A DNA stretch of 47,384 nucleotides from Crocinitomicaceae bacterium (GCA_030830205.1 JAURNL010000097.1:1-47384); one strand, 5' to 3'; positions 34,035-42,422 are shown, counted from the stretch's first letter. A program made the numbers and translations. Notes: generated by a model not told the origin, from the letters alone.

Positions 34035-35651
34035 ATGTTTGGTTCAAAACACCCTAAAGCGCTCCCCTTTCTCTTTTTATCAGAAATGTGGGAGCGTTTC
34101 GGTTATTACCTCATGATCGGAATTTTCACGTTGTATTTAAAAGATACAGAACGTGGTTTCGGTTTAAATGAAGCGCAAGCTAGCGACCTTTATGGGACGT
34201 TTATCGCACTTGTATTTCTCACGCCCTTCATCGGTGGTTTACTTGCCGATCGTATTTTGGGTTACCGTCGTTCAATAATAATTGGAGGGTTATTGATGGG
34301 GCTGGGTTACATACTCATGTCCGTGAAAGAATTAAATTTTCTTTACTTATCAATGACATTGATCATCTTAGGTAATGGCTTTTTCAAACCCAATATTTCA
34401 ACACTATTGGGTAATGTTTATAACGAAGAGAGCTATAAGGCACGTAAAGATGCAGGTTACAATATTTTTTACATGGGAATTAATATCGGGGCCTTTATCT
34501 GTAACTTTTTTGGTGCTGCTCTTTATAACATGTATGGATGGTATGCCGCATTTTGGGCGGCTGGAATTGGAATGTTCATTGGCGTTTTAGTTTTTGTCAT
34601 CGGGACTAAACATTACAAACACGCAGACCAAATCAAGCCTGTTGGTGAAACTGACATGCCACTACTTAAAATATTTGGAACGATTTTACTTCCTGCAATT
34701 ATTTTTGGGCTCATTCCGCTCACTTTTGACACACCTCTTGTGGGATCTAAATCAACAGATTCGTTTTTATTTGGTTGTATTCCGGTTGTGTTTTTTTATG
34801 TGCATTTGTTCCGTAAATCTCCGGCTCATGAGAAACCTCAAATTGGCGCCATGCTTTCTATTTTTGCTGTGGTAATTGCATTTTGGGCAATTTTTAAACA
34901 AAATGGTTCAACAATGAATACCTGGGCAATGAACTATACTGATCGTGAAGTACCAGCACTAGTACAACCCATCACCTCGAACCTTAGACTTTCCGAAGAA
35001 ATCCACTATGTTAAAGACAGCTTACCCTATTTGGATAAGCAATTTCGCATTATTGACAAAGATCAAAAAGTTGAAGCTTTCCCTTCTTACTTCATAAACC
35101 AAGCTGCAAAAGAACTGCCCAAAGAAGGTGCTACTATCAAGGTTTTCAACACAAATTTATTTCAAAGTGTCAATCCTTTTTGGGTGATTGCACTCACCCC
35201 TTTAGTTGTTGCTTTCTTTGCATTCTTAAACCGTAAAGGAAAAGAACCTTCAACACCCTCCAAAATTGCGTTTGGATTGCTTATTTCGGCACTTTCATGC
35301 TTAGTTATGGTAGGAGCCGTGTATGCTTCAAATAATGGCGCGGAGAAATCTTCTGCATGGTGGTTCATCAGCTCTTATGCGGTCATTACTATAGGAGAAC
35401 TCTTCTTGAGTCCTATGGGGCTTTCGTTGGTATCAAAACTAAGTCCGGCACGCCTCACCTCATTAATGATGGGTGGCTGGTTTTTAGCAACCTCCATTGG
35501 AAATAAACTTTCTGGTGTACTGAGCTCGATGTGGGACAGTTATGAACAGAAAGCCAACTTTTTCTTGGTGAATTTCGTATTATTGGGATTGGCTGCCCTT
35601 TTATTGTTTGCGATGCTGCGCAAACTCAACAAAGTCTTTAGCCAATATTAA
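34035..35651 (+). CDS. Proton-dependent oligopeptide transporter (POT/PTR), second copy
   Basis: This 538-residue paralogue has the same motifs (EMWERFGYYLMIG; NGFFKPNISTLLGNVY) and a similar helix count. Its soluble insert sits in a different place, about residues 300-380 between helices (YTDREVPALVQ to FQSVNP). The two copies are well diverged in sequence, so they likely differ in substrate. Its TAA stop overlaps the stop of the next, convergent gene by sharing TTAA. Confidence 0.93.
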   Translation: MFGSKHPKALPFLFLSEMWERFGYYLMIGIFTLYLKDTERGFGLNEAQASDLYGTFIALVFLTPFIGGLLADRILGYRRSIIIGGLLMGLGYILMSVKELNFLYLSMTLIILGNGFFKPNISTLLGNVYNEESYKARKDAGYNIFYMGINIGAFICNFFGAALYNMYGWYAAFWAAGIGMFIGVLVFVIGTKHYKHADQIKPVGETDMPLLKIFGTILLPAIIFGLIPLTFDTPLVGSKSTDSFLFGCIPVVFFYVHLFRKSPAHEKPQIGAMLSIFAVVIAFWAIFKQNGSTMNTWAMNYTDREVPALVQPITSNLRLSEEIHYVKDSLPYLDKQFRIIDKDQKVEAFPSYFINQAAKELPKEGATIKVFNTNLFQSVNPFWVIALTPLVVAFFAFLNRKGKEPSTPSKIAFGLLISALSCLVMVGAVYASNNGAEKSSAWWFISSYAVITIGELFLSPMGLSLVSKLSPARLTSLMMGGWFLATSIGNKLSGVLSSMWDSYEQKANFFLVNFVLLGLAALLLFAMLRKLNKVFSQY

Positions 35652-36214
35652 CCAATCCGCTTCTGTACCAAAGCAGCTACCTTCTGATAAAAATGTTGGG
35701 GCTGATAGGTACGCCATTCAATTTCTTCGAGTTCGCCTCCCATTACAAAATAATGGTCAATACCTACGTGCTCAAATTCGCGAATTACATGATCATGAAA
35801 ATTGACCATAGCGATCCAGCCATCCTCAACATCATCGAACCATTCTTCATAATAGCAGTCGTCGGAATGGTGAAAATTCAGTACGTTTTCGCCAATTAAG
35901 ATGAACGCATTGATTCCGGCCTCAATCAAAACATCAATGACGTCGCGCTTGAGCAGCATGATGTCATTCTCTATAGCATCATTCCATTCGCCGATGAGCT
36001 CAATGATGGCATATGATTCATCATAATCCACGTATAGAACCTTTAAAAAAAGTGTTGGGGATCCAAAGTCATCCCATTGTGGATGAATATAAAAATTATA
36101 GACAGTATTGCTAAATGCAAATTCGCTGTATTCTCTTCCAAAAAATGGAGAATTGGGGTCTTCATCGGCAATATAATAACCGCGCCAATTGTAAAAGGGT
36201 TCAACAAAATGCAT
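35648..36214 (-). CDS. Conserved-looking acidic hypothetical protein
   Basis: I cannot assign a function. The 188-residue protein is strongly acidic and rich in aromatic residues (MHFVEPFYNWRGYYIADEDP, IHPQWDDFGSPTLFLKVLYVD, SDDCYYEEWFDDVEDGW). It has no signal peptide and no membrane helix. It gives the impression of a Bacteroidota-conserved protein because similar sequences come to mind from relatives, but I could not check. It starts behind a perfect -7 element 4 bases away and diverges from trmB. Confidence 0.75.
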   Translation of the reverse strand: MHFVEPFYNWRGYYIADEDPNSPFFGREYSEFAFSNTVYNFYIHPQWDDFGSPTLFLKVLYVDYDESYAIIELIGEWNDAIENDIMLLKRDVIDVLIEAGINAFILIGENVLNFHHSDDCYYEEWFDDVEDGWIAMVNFHDHVIREFEHVGIDHYFVMGGELEEIEWRTYQPQHFYQKVAALVQKRIG

Positions 36215-36218
36215 GGCG

Positions 36219-36226
36219 CAAAATTA
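36219..36226 (-). promoter_or_regulatory. -7 promoter element (TAATTTTG), leaderless configuration
   Basis: TAATTTTG reads toward the acidic hypothetical gene and ends 4 bases (CGCC) before its ATG at 36214. Confidence 0.7.
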
Positions 36227-36238
36227 CAAGGATTCTCT

Positions 36239-36246
36239 TAACTTTG
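36239..36246 (+). promoter_or_regulatory. -7 promoter element of trmB (TAACTTTG), leaderless configuration
   Basis: TAACTTTG ends 4 bases (CGCC) before the trmB GTG at 36251. The spacer is identical to that of the divergent promoter, and only 12 bases separate the two -7 elements. Confidence 0.7.
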
Positions 36247-36250
36247 CGCC

Positions 36251-36922
36251 GTGGGAAAAGATAAGTTAAAACGCTTTGCTGCGATCAAAACATTTGCAAA
36301 TGTTTTTGAACCAGTCATGGGAGAACCCTTTGAAATAAAAGGAAATTGGCGAACTCGTATTTTTCAAAATGACAATCCTATTATTCTTGAGTTGGGTTGC
36401 GGTAAGGGCGAATACGCAGTAGGAATGGGTAGACAATTCCCAGATCGCAATTTCATTGGTGTAGACCTCAAAGGAAATCGCATTTACATTGGTGCAAAAG
36501 AAGCCCTTGAAACGAACTTGAATAACGTTGCTTTTTTACGCACCAGAATAGATTTTATTTTGGATTATTTTGCAGAAGGAGAAGTCGATGAAATTTGGCT
36601 CACCTTTTCTGATCCACAACCACAGAAAGCACGAAAAAGGCTATCCTCTCCTATTTTTACAGCCCGCTACAAAAGGATTTTAAAGCCTGAAGGCATCATT
36701 CACATGAAAACTGATTCTGATGTTTTATTTGACTACACACTCGAACAAATCGAAGAACATGGTCACCAAATGTTGGAATGCTACCCTGATTTGTATGCCA
36801 ATCTTCCTGAAAATCTGGATGCCCAAACTAAAGAAATCTTCCACATTAAAACATATTATGAGGAATTCTTTTCAAATCGAGGGCATATAATCAAGTATTG
36901 CAAATTTCGCTTAGCCCAGTAA
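36251..36922 (+). CDS. trmB: tRNA (guanine-N7-)-methyltransferase
   Basis: TrmB methylates G46 in the tRNA variable loop using S-adenosylmethionine. The 223-residue protein has the SAM site ILELGCGKGEYAVGMG, NFIGVDLKGNRI, and the family motif IWLTFSDPQPQKARKRLSSPIF with a later HMKTDSD. The start is a GTG at 36251 immediately behind its promoter. An N-terminal MGKDKLKRFA matches the Bacteroidota form. Confidence 0.94.
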   Translation: MGKDKLKRFAAIKTFANVFEPVMGEPFEIKGNWRTRIFQNDNPIILELGCGKGEYAVGMGRQFPDRNFIGVDLKGNRIYIGAKEALETNLNNVAFLRTRIDFILDYFAEGEVDEIWLTFSDPQPQKARKRLSSPIFTARYKRILKPEGIIHMKTDSDVLFDYTLEQIEEHGHQMLECYPDLYANLPENLDAQTKEIFHIKTYYEEFFSNRGHIIKYCKFRLAQ

Positions 36923-36924
36923 AG

Positions 36925-37794
36925 CTAACGAATGACCGTATAATTGGCATAATTTGTATCAATGCCAATTGCCTTTAAGAAATCTTTGAGTCGATTCTTT
37001 ATCGTTTTTTTATTTCTTGAAATATCTATATGAAAAGTCCAATTCCGATCGGCAATACGGTCCGCAATCCACTTAGGATGTTTTCCTTCGAACCTTGCTA
37101 ATTCGTGAATATGGTCTTCATAATCAAAAGATGTAGCAGCTTTTACGTTCTTTTCTAGCCATGCATCGTCGTGCCAAAGCCTATGGAATCGTTCCTGCTT
37201 TCGTTGCATTGCCTGGGGGTCTTTTACCCATCCGTAGTGATATACGTTTGCATTTGCCAAAGCAACTTTGAGTTTTTGATCGGGAATCTTTCGAAATCCT
37301 TGGGCATCTCTAAATGAATAAATACCGCGTCCTGGTTTAATAATTCGGATTTCTTTTTTATACCAATTGTTGGAGACCCCGATGTAATCATACGAACCAT
37401 AAAAATGTAAGTAATCAAACAACAGGCCATCAACTTCATCATCTTTTTGATAGGCCGCCATTGCTGCACGAATAGCTTGATGATCCGCCTCATGAAAGAC
37501 TTCGTCTCCTTGTATATAAATGGCCCAATCAGCGTTGGGTGTAATTTCAGCAAGCGCTTTATCGGTTTCCACTGCCAATACGCGTCCATTCTCACGAAGC
37601 GTATCGTCCCAAATGGTTTGTATAATTTTAACCTTCGGGTCAATGTTTTGGATCAGTGATAATGTATCGTCGTCTGAGTTACCAACTGCTACAACTACCT
37701 CATCACACAACGGCAATATAGATTGAATAGAAGCTACAATTGGGTAGTCCAGTAAAATGGCATTTCTGATGAATGTAAACCCACTAACCTTCAA
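36925..37794 (-). CDS. Glycosyltransferase family 2-like protein
   Basis: This 289-residue protein has the GT-A start (FIRNAILLDYPIVASIQSIL), an acidic DXD-like segment IYIQGDEVFH in the nucleotide-sugar/metal site, and a C-terminal half with many Trp/His residues. It lacks membrane helices. It is co-transcribed with GatC, 2 bases after its stop, and converges with trmB 2 bases away. Likely role: transfer of a sugar to envelope polysaccharide or LPS; the donor and acceptor are unknown. Confidence 0.8.
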   Translation of the reverse strand: MKVSGFTFIRNAILLDYPIVASIQSILPLCDEVVVAVGNSDDDTLSLIQNIDPKVKIIQTIWDDTLRENGRVLAVETDKALAEITPNADWAIYIQGDEVFHEADHQAIRAAMAAYQKDDEVDGLLFDYLHFYGSYDYIGVSNNWYKKEIRIIKPGRGIYSFRDAQGFRKIPDQKLKVALANANVYHYGWVKDPQAMQRKQERFHRLWHDDAWLEKNVKAATSFDYEDHIHELARFEGKHPKWIADRIADRNWTFHIDISRNKKTIKNRLKDFLKAIGIDTNYANYTVIR

Positions 37795-37796
37795 GA

Positions 37797-38087
37797 TTAT
37801 TTGTCTAATACTTTAGGAATACGGAAATAATCAGAATCTTTTTTAGGTGCGTTGCGCAATGCCTCTTCGTGACTGACCGTGTTTTCGGGCATATCATTTC
37901 GGAGTCGATTGACTTCCTGTGACATGAATATGAGGGGCTCAACTCCGGCTGTATCAAGTTCAGAGAGCTTATCCACAAAGTTGATCATGCGTTCTAGGTC
38001 TTGACGTATAGCCTCTTTTTCAGGACCTTCAAAAGATAATTTTGATAGGTTGGCAATATGGTCGAGTAATGCGTCGTTAATTTCCAT
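37797..38087 (-). CDS. gatC: Asp-tRNA(Asn)/Glu-tRNA(Gln) amidotransferase subunit C
   Basis: GatC stabilises the GatA/GatB amidotransferase that makes Gln-tRNA (or Asn-tRNA). The 96-residue protein has the typical start (LLDHIANLSKLSF) and mid-part (MINFVDKLSELDTAGVEPLIFMSQEVNRLRNDMPE). Length is normal. gatA and gatB are not nearby. Its promoter overlaps the stop of the upstream acyltransferase gene. Confidence 0.92.
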   Translation of the reverse strand: MEINDALLDHIANLSKLSFEGPEKEAIRQDLERMINFVDKLSELDTAGVEPLIFMSQEVNRLRNDMPENTVSHEEALRNAPKKDSDYFRIPKVLDK

Positions 38088-38091
38088 AAGA

Positions 38092-38099
38092 CAAAATTA
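38092..38099 (-). promoter_or_regulatory. -7 promoter element of gatC (TAATTTTG), leaderless configuration
   Basis: TAATTTTG ends 4 bases (TCTT) before the gatC ATG. Its first three bases are the TAA stop codon of the acyltransferase gene. Confidence 0.65.
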
Positions 38100-38864
38100 C
38101 AACTTTTTAAATAGATGAGGATGTGCTAACTTCAGTGGTGCTTCAATGATCCGATGACATTTATCACTGATCTGCTCTGTTGTGAGTGTAGCAATTTCTT
38201 CTGTTGAAATGAAAGGGTGAATATAAACCTCTACTACTCCTGGATGAGCAGGACCTAGAATTTGTGTAGGGTCTGAAAAAAGATGGAAATTTTGAGTAAA
38301 GGTCAATGGTAATATGGGGACATTCAAATTTTTTGCCAAACGAAAAGCCCCATTCTTAAATGGATAAAGCTGTGGTATATTTTCTTCTGGAATGGTTCCT
38401 TCAGGGAAAATAACAATAGACCAGCCAGCTTGCATTGCTTTTTGCGCTTGACCTAGTGCTTGACCTGCTTTTGATTTATCCTTGCGGTATACAGGAATAT
38501 TTAGGGCTTTAAAATACGTCCTAACAATAGGGTATTTGAGAATTTCAGCTTTACCTAAAAATGCGAACGGTTGTTTTGGTAAAATGGATGGTAACAGAAA
38601 AATATCTAAATAGGAGCTATGGTTCGAGACGATGATAAATGGTGAAGACGGCAAAGTGGAATTGAGCCTGATGCGCACAGGATAGATACAAAATATCCTT
38701 AATAACCAGCTCCAAATGATAAAAATTTGAAAACCGTGTCTTCGCCATTCTGCTTTGAGTTGCAAGGCCCAGAAAAAAGGATAGAAAAGCAAAGCAAAAA
38801 CAAAAAATACGACGGCAATGTAGAGTTTCCAAATGAGACCAAACAAACCTTTGATTTTTTGCAT
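38097..38864 (-). CDS. 1-acyl-sn-glycerol-3-phosphate acyltransferase family protein (PlsC-like)
   Basis: This 255-residue enzyme adds an acyl chain to lysophosphatidic acid or a related lipid. It has N-terminal hydrophobic helices (about 10-35 and 45-62), the catalytic NHSSYLD (HX4D) block, VYRKDKSKAG, and the substrate block FPEGTIPEE, then PILPLTF. Family membership is clear; PlsC itself versus a lysolipid acyltransferase of other specificity is not certain. Confidence 0.9.
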   Translation of the reverse strand: MQKIKGLFGLIWKLYIAVVFFVFALLFYPFFWALQLKAEWRRHGFQIFIIWSWLLRIFCIYPVRIRLNSTLPSSPFIIVSNHSSYLDIFLLPSILPKQPFAFLGKAEILKYPIVRTYFKALNIPVYRKDKSKAGQALGQAQKAMQAGWSIVIFPEGTIPEENIPQLYPFKNGAFRLAKNLNVPILPLTFTQNFHLFSDPTQILGPAHPGVVEVYIHPFISTEEIATLTTEQISDKCHRIIEAPLKLAHPHLFKKL

Positions 38865-38868
38865 AGTT

Positions 38869-38876
38869 CAAAGTTA
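38869..38876 (-). promoter_or_regulatory. -7 promoter element of the acyltransferase (TAACTTTG), leaderless configuration
   Basis: TAACTTTG ends 4 bases (AACT) before the ATG at 38864. Confidence 0.65.
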
Positions 38877-38922
38877 GCAAATAGATGAGCGCCATGGTCA
38901 CTCAAAAACGTTTCAAAATGAC

Positions 38923-38930
38923 TAATTTTG
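38923..38930 (+). promoter_or_regulatory. -7 promoter element of trpS (TAATTTTG)
   Basis: TAATTTTG ends 15 bases before the trpS ATG at 38946, giving a leader of about 11 bases. Confidence 0.6.
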
Positions 38931-38945
38931 AACAAAATTCACGCA

Positions 38946-39914
38946 ATGTCACGCATTTTAACTGGAATTCAAAGTACAGGCACTCCTCACCTTGGAAATA
39001 TCCTTGGGGCAATCTTACCGGCAATAGCTTTAGCTGAAGAGCCAGCCAATGAATCATTTTTGTTCATTGCCGACATGCACTCATTGACTCAAATCAAAGA
39101 TGGGGCTATTCTGCGTCAAAATACATATGCAACTGCAGCTACTTGGTTAGCTTTCGGCCTCGATCCCCAAAAAACCGTTTTTTACCGACAATCAGATGTG
39201 CCTGAAGTGACGGAACTTACTTGGTATCTACTTTGTCAATTTCCTTACCAAAGATTAACCTTGGCTCATTCGTTTAAAGACAAGGCTGAGCGCCTCGATG
39301 ATGTAAACGGCGGATTGTTCACCTATCCTATCCTAATGGCAGCAGATATTTTATTATACGATGCCCAGATAGTACCCGTCGGAAAAGACCAAAAACAACA
39401 TATTGAGATGGCTAGAGATGTTGCCAATCGATTTAATTTAACCTACGGTGAAACTTTCGTTCTACCAGAAGAAAGAATACAAACCGACACGATGCTCATC
39501 CCAGGAACGGACGGTGAAAAAATGAGTAAATCTCGCAATAATTATATCGATATCTTCTTACCGGAAAAACAACTCCGAAAGCAAATCATGTCCATCGTAT
39601 CTGACAGCACACCACTGGAGGAACCAAAAAATCCTGAGTCCTGCCATACCTTCGCGCTCTACAAACTTCTAGCTAACCCTGATCAAGTGGAGCAAATGAA
39701 GGCAAATTACCTAGCTGGAAATTACGGTTATGGCCATGCCAAACAAGCGCTCTATGATTTGATACTTCAAAAATTTGAACATCAAAGAAGTACTTTTAAT
39801 CACCTCATGGAAAATCCAGATGAAATTGAAGCTGCGTTAGCAATTGGTGCTCAAAAAGCAAGAGATGTAGCCCAAGGAGTACTTCAGCGTACGCGGGCAA
39901 AGGTAGGGTATTAA
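38946..39914 (+). CDS. trpS: Tryptophan-tRNA ligase
   Basis: TrpRS charges tRNA-Trp. From the ATG at 38946 the 322-residue protein begins MSRILTGIQSTGTPHLGNILGAI, holding the HIGH-like motif (TPHLGN). The signature DGEKMSKSRNN is the KMSKS loop, and YPILMAADILLY with VGKDQKQHIEMARDVA is typical. The in-frame start at 38928 lies inside the -7 element and is unlikely. No T-box or leader peptide was seen in the short 5' region. Confidence 0.96.
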   Translation: MSRILTGIQSTGTPHLGNILGAILPAIALAEEPANESFLFIADMHSLTQIKDGAILRQNTYATAATWLAFGLDPQKTVFYRQSDVPEVTELTWYLLCQFPYQRLTLAHSFKDKAERLDDVNGGLFTYPILMAADILLYDAQIVPVGKDQKQHIEMARDVANRFNLTYGETFVLPEERIQTDTMLIPGTDGEKMSKSRNNYIDIFLPEKQLRKQIMSIVSDSTPLEEPKNPESCHTFALYKLLANPDQVEQMKANYLAGNYGYGHAKQALYDLILQKFEHQRSTFNHLMENPDEIEAALAIGAQKARDVAQGVLQRTRAKVGY

Positions 39915-39923
39915 ACAACTCAT

Positions 39924-41891
39924 TTAATATTGCCCAACAAGTTCTTTTGCTTTGCGACAATAAGTAAGCCCTAGCTTGAACCATCTTCCCGGCATCTCCA
40001 CAAAACCAGCTTCGACATATTGAGTGTCTGTTAAATTATTTGCTTCTGCAAATACAACCCAATCATTGTGCAAAGGCACTTGTATTTTGGCGTCTATTAC
40101 ATGAAACAAAGATTCGTCTATACGCTGAATTAATCTGGAGGTGAGGCTCAATTTGAAATGTTTGCTCAAATCTAGAAACAACAAACTATTGAGCTGATGG
40201 CGCATGCTGGTGATCGCATAACGCGATTCTTGCTCACTTGAAAAATCATGCTGTGCACTGATGTAGGTGTAATTGAAATTTAGTTTACTCGGGGCCCAAG
40301 TATTCTTGCTGCGCAGCGTGAATTGAAGATTAGTTTCAAGACCTCGAAAGGCAACACTTGCAATATTTACTGGTTTCCATGGATTTGGATTGGGTGTAAA
40401 TTCAGACGCATCCCTCACCCAATCAATCATATTGGTATGCTGTCTGTAAAAAAGTGCTGCTCCCGCTTGGATTCGAAGTCGTTTGTTATCTCTGTATTCG
40501 CCTCTATAAGCTGATGCCTTGCGCCAACCTATTTCCATTGCATGTGAATATTCGGGTTGTAAATTTGGGTTGCCAATATTTGACGGGTCTGAATAGTACA
40601 TTTCCGTCCAGCTTGGCACCCTGTTTCCTTTGCTGTAATTTGCAAAAAGATATTGCCCAGCTTTGAATGACTTGCCTAATTGAATACTTGGCATAAGTTG
40701 GGGGTTTTGCCAATCATAGGCAAAAAAGAGCAAGCCCGCAGCATATGAATATTCTCCTAAAAACCCACTCCCTTGGAAAAACGTGCTTTGATATTGTCGT
40801 TCACGCAATCCTAAATTACTACTTTGGAGTTGTTCAAAACGTTCTTCTATACCAAAATCTAGGCGTTGGCGTCCCATATAATAAGTTCCGTGCAATTCAT
40901 ATCCAAGTACATTTGACACATGTGAATTGGTATAAAAGGTAGGATCGAATCTTTTGAGTCTAAATTCATCAGTATGACGGCGCAAGAGCAATTGCTGCCT
41001 TAAAATAAGACGTGAATCAGCCAATTGCACCAGATGCTTGATACCTGCCATAGCCATTGACGTATGCTCCCATTGATCAGGAAATTTATTGGAGTAAAAG
41101 CCATTGGCACCAAAATTGCGATCTGTAAAAGCTGCCAAATAAGAAAGTTGTTGCTTTTCATTTATTCCAATTGGATGAGAAGCAGTGTAAAATAATTGAT
41201 GATTTTTAAAATCTGAATTGTACCAATGACCATTTGACTGGTCTCTTGATACCGCTAATAACTGCTGGTATTTTTTGATTTTCGTACGCAACAAAGCTTG
41301 GGCACCTACACTGTTAAAGCTACCGCCATAAGCACTGACTTTAAGCTCTTGGGGTAAATTATGTTGAGTAGAAATATGCACAGCACCGGTTAATGCGCTT
41401 TGTCCAAATTGCAAAACTGTTGGGCTTTTGAATACTTGAATTTCAGAAACAGCAAGAAGCGGAATCGGTAAATTCGCTGCATGATGTCCTGTTTGAGGGT
41501 CTGTCATTTTGAAACCATTAACCACTATCAGGCTTTGCTCAAAATTCCCTCCCCTGATACCAATATCAGCCTGTGTTCCACTTATGCCGCGCTGACGTAC
41601 ATCTACCCCGCCAACAAAGGTGAGTGCTTCAGGTAAACTTCTTGCAGGAAGATCCGTAATTTGATTGGCATTGAGTTTATCAATCGTTTGCATGCGACGC
41701 ATGAAATAACCGCTATTACGGCCGGCAATAAGTTCTATTTCCACATAAGTCATGATGCGACTTGGAGGATAGATTGTCCGAATAATGGTGTCTTTAATCC
41801 GAATCACTGAACTATCAGGAGGAATTTGTGCCAAAGTGTTGTTTGATATCAAACAATAAAAAGCTAACAATAGGATAGATAATAAGCGCAT
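39924..41891 (-). CDS. TonB-dependent outer membrane receptor
   Basis: This 655-residue protein has a signal peptide (MRLLSILLLAFYCLISNNTLAQ), a plug domain (about 60-180: LTFVGGVDVRQRGISGTQADIGIRGGNFEQSLIVVNGFKMTDPQTGHH), and a beta-barrel ending in an aromatic-rich C-terminus (EMPGRWFKLGLTYCRK). There is no N-terminal carboxypeptidase-like domain and no SusD partner, so it is not a glycan-uptake pair. The ligand is unknown; cobalamin, siderophore and metal uptake are all possible. The ATG at 41891 is used since the upstream ATG at 41936 lacks a signal peptide start. Confidence 0.9.
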   Translation of the reverse strand: MRLLSILLLAFYCLISNNTLAQIPPDSSVIRIKDTIIRTIYPPSRIMTYVEIELIAGRNSGYFMRRMQTIDKLNANQITDLPARSLPEALTFVGGVDVRQRGISGTQADIGIRGGNFEQSLIVVNGFKMTDPQTGHHAANLPIPLLAVSEIQVFKSPTVLQFGQSALTGAVHISTQHNLPQELKVSAYGGSFNSVGAQALLRTKIKKYQQLLAVSRDQSNGHWYNSDFKNHQLFYTASHPIGINEKQQLSYLAAFTDRNFGANGFYSNKFPDQWEHTSMAMAGIKHLVQLADSRLILRQQLLLRRHTDEFRLKRFDPTFYTNSHVSNVLGYELHGTYYMGRQRLDFGIEERFEQLQSSNLGLRERQYQSTFFQGSGFLGEYSYAAGLLFFAYDWQNPQLMPSIQLGKSFKAGQYLFANYSKGNRVPSWTEMYYSDPSNIGNPNLQPEYSHAMEIGWRKASAYRGEYRDNKRLRIQAGAALFYRQHTNMIDWVRDASEFTPNPNPWKPVNIASVAFRGLETNLQFTLRSKNTWAPSKLNFNYTYISAQHDFSSEQESRYAITSMRHQLNSLLFLDLSKHFKLSLTSRLIQRIDESLFHVIDAKIQVPLHNDWVVFAEANNLTDTQYVEAGFVEMPGRWFKLGLTYCRKAKELVGQY

Positions 41892-41933
41892 ATTATGAAG
41901 AGTTGTTTTTGAGGGAAATCCACAAAAAACACA

Positions 41934-41941
41934 CAAAAATA
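41934..41941 (-). promoter_or_regulatory. -7 promoter element of the TonB receptor (TATTTTTG)
   Basis: TATTTTTG matches TAnnTTTG and lies 42 bases before the receptor ATG at 41891, leaving a leader near 38 bases. This is the longest leader among the promoters called here. Confidence 0.6.
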
Positions 41942-41956
41942 ATTAATCCTATCGGC

Positions 41957-42238
41957 TTAGCGCTTAGAAATCTTGTTGCCCGTGATGCTGCGCTGCAAAG
42001 AACATTTGTGTCTGCCGACTTCAAAACCTCTTAACGCACTGTGTTTGGTAGCTCTTCCTTGGACGCGTGCGCGCCACATTCGCCACGAACTTGGTTTCAT
42101 CTCTCTGCGCATGAGCGAAATTACCTCTGCCTCTTTCAATCCAAATTGCATGAATATGGCATCAAATGGAGTACGGTCTTCCCAGGCCATTTCAATGATA
42201 CGGTCAATATCTTGTTCTGTAAGGGTTTTCTCTTCCAT
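41957..42238 (-). CDS. TIGR03643/DUF2805 family protein
   Basis: The 93-residue protein contains the family core: [61 protein letters not shown], followed by a basic tail. It is cytoplasmic, of unknown function, and looks like a small helix-turn-helix-like protein. Relatives are often encoded beside DUF2256 and cryptochrome/photolyase genes (from memory). Here the partner DUF2256 gene diverges 40 bases away while the photolyase genes lie about 17 kb distant. Confidence 0.88.
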   Translation of the reverse strand: MEEKTLTEQDIDRIIEMAWEDRTPFDAIFMQFGLKEAEVISLMRREMKPSSWRMWRARVQGRATKHSALRGFEVGRHKCSLQRSITGNKISKR

Positions 42239-42278
42239 GCTTTTGAAACAACATTTGAATCTTTTTGTTTCAATCCAA

Positions 42279-42422
42279 ATGAAAGGTGTTAAAAAACAAC
42301 ATTTACCCGAAAAAATTTGTCTGAGCTGTCAGAAAGCCTTCACATGGCGCAAAAAATGGGAAAAAAACTGGAACGAGGTAAAGTATTGTTCGGATCGCTG
42401 CAGGTCTCAGCGCAATAAATAA
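42279..42422 (+). CDS. DUF2256 small zinc-ribbon-like protein
   Basis: This 47-residue protein begins at the ATG at 42279; a longer in-frame reading from 41973 overlaps the opposite-strand gene and is not supported. It has four cysteines in the DUF2256 pattern ([16 protein letters not shown] and [11 protein letters not shown]), suggesting a zinc ribbon. The function is unknown. The last 16 bases overlap the end of the convergent beta-mannosidase gene. Confidence 0.85.
   Translation: MKGVKKQHLPEKICLSCQKAFTWRKKWEKNWNEVKYCSDRCRSQRNK

Noticed and set aside
41973-42278. Long plus-strand reading frame ahead of DUF2256
   Set aside because: It lies opposite the TIGR03643 gene with clear homology on the minus strand; only the last 47 codons, from 42279, fit DUF2256.
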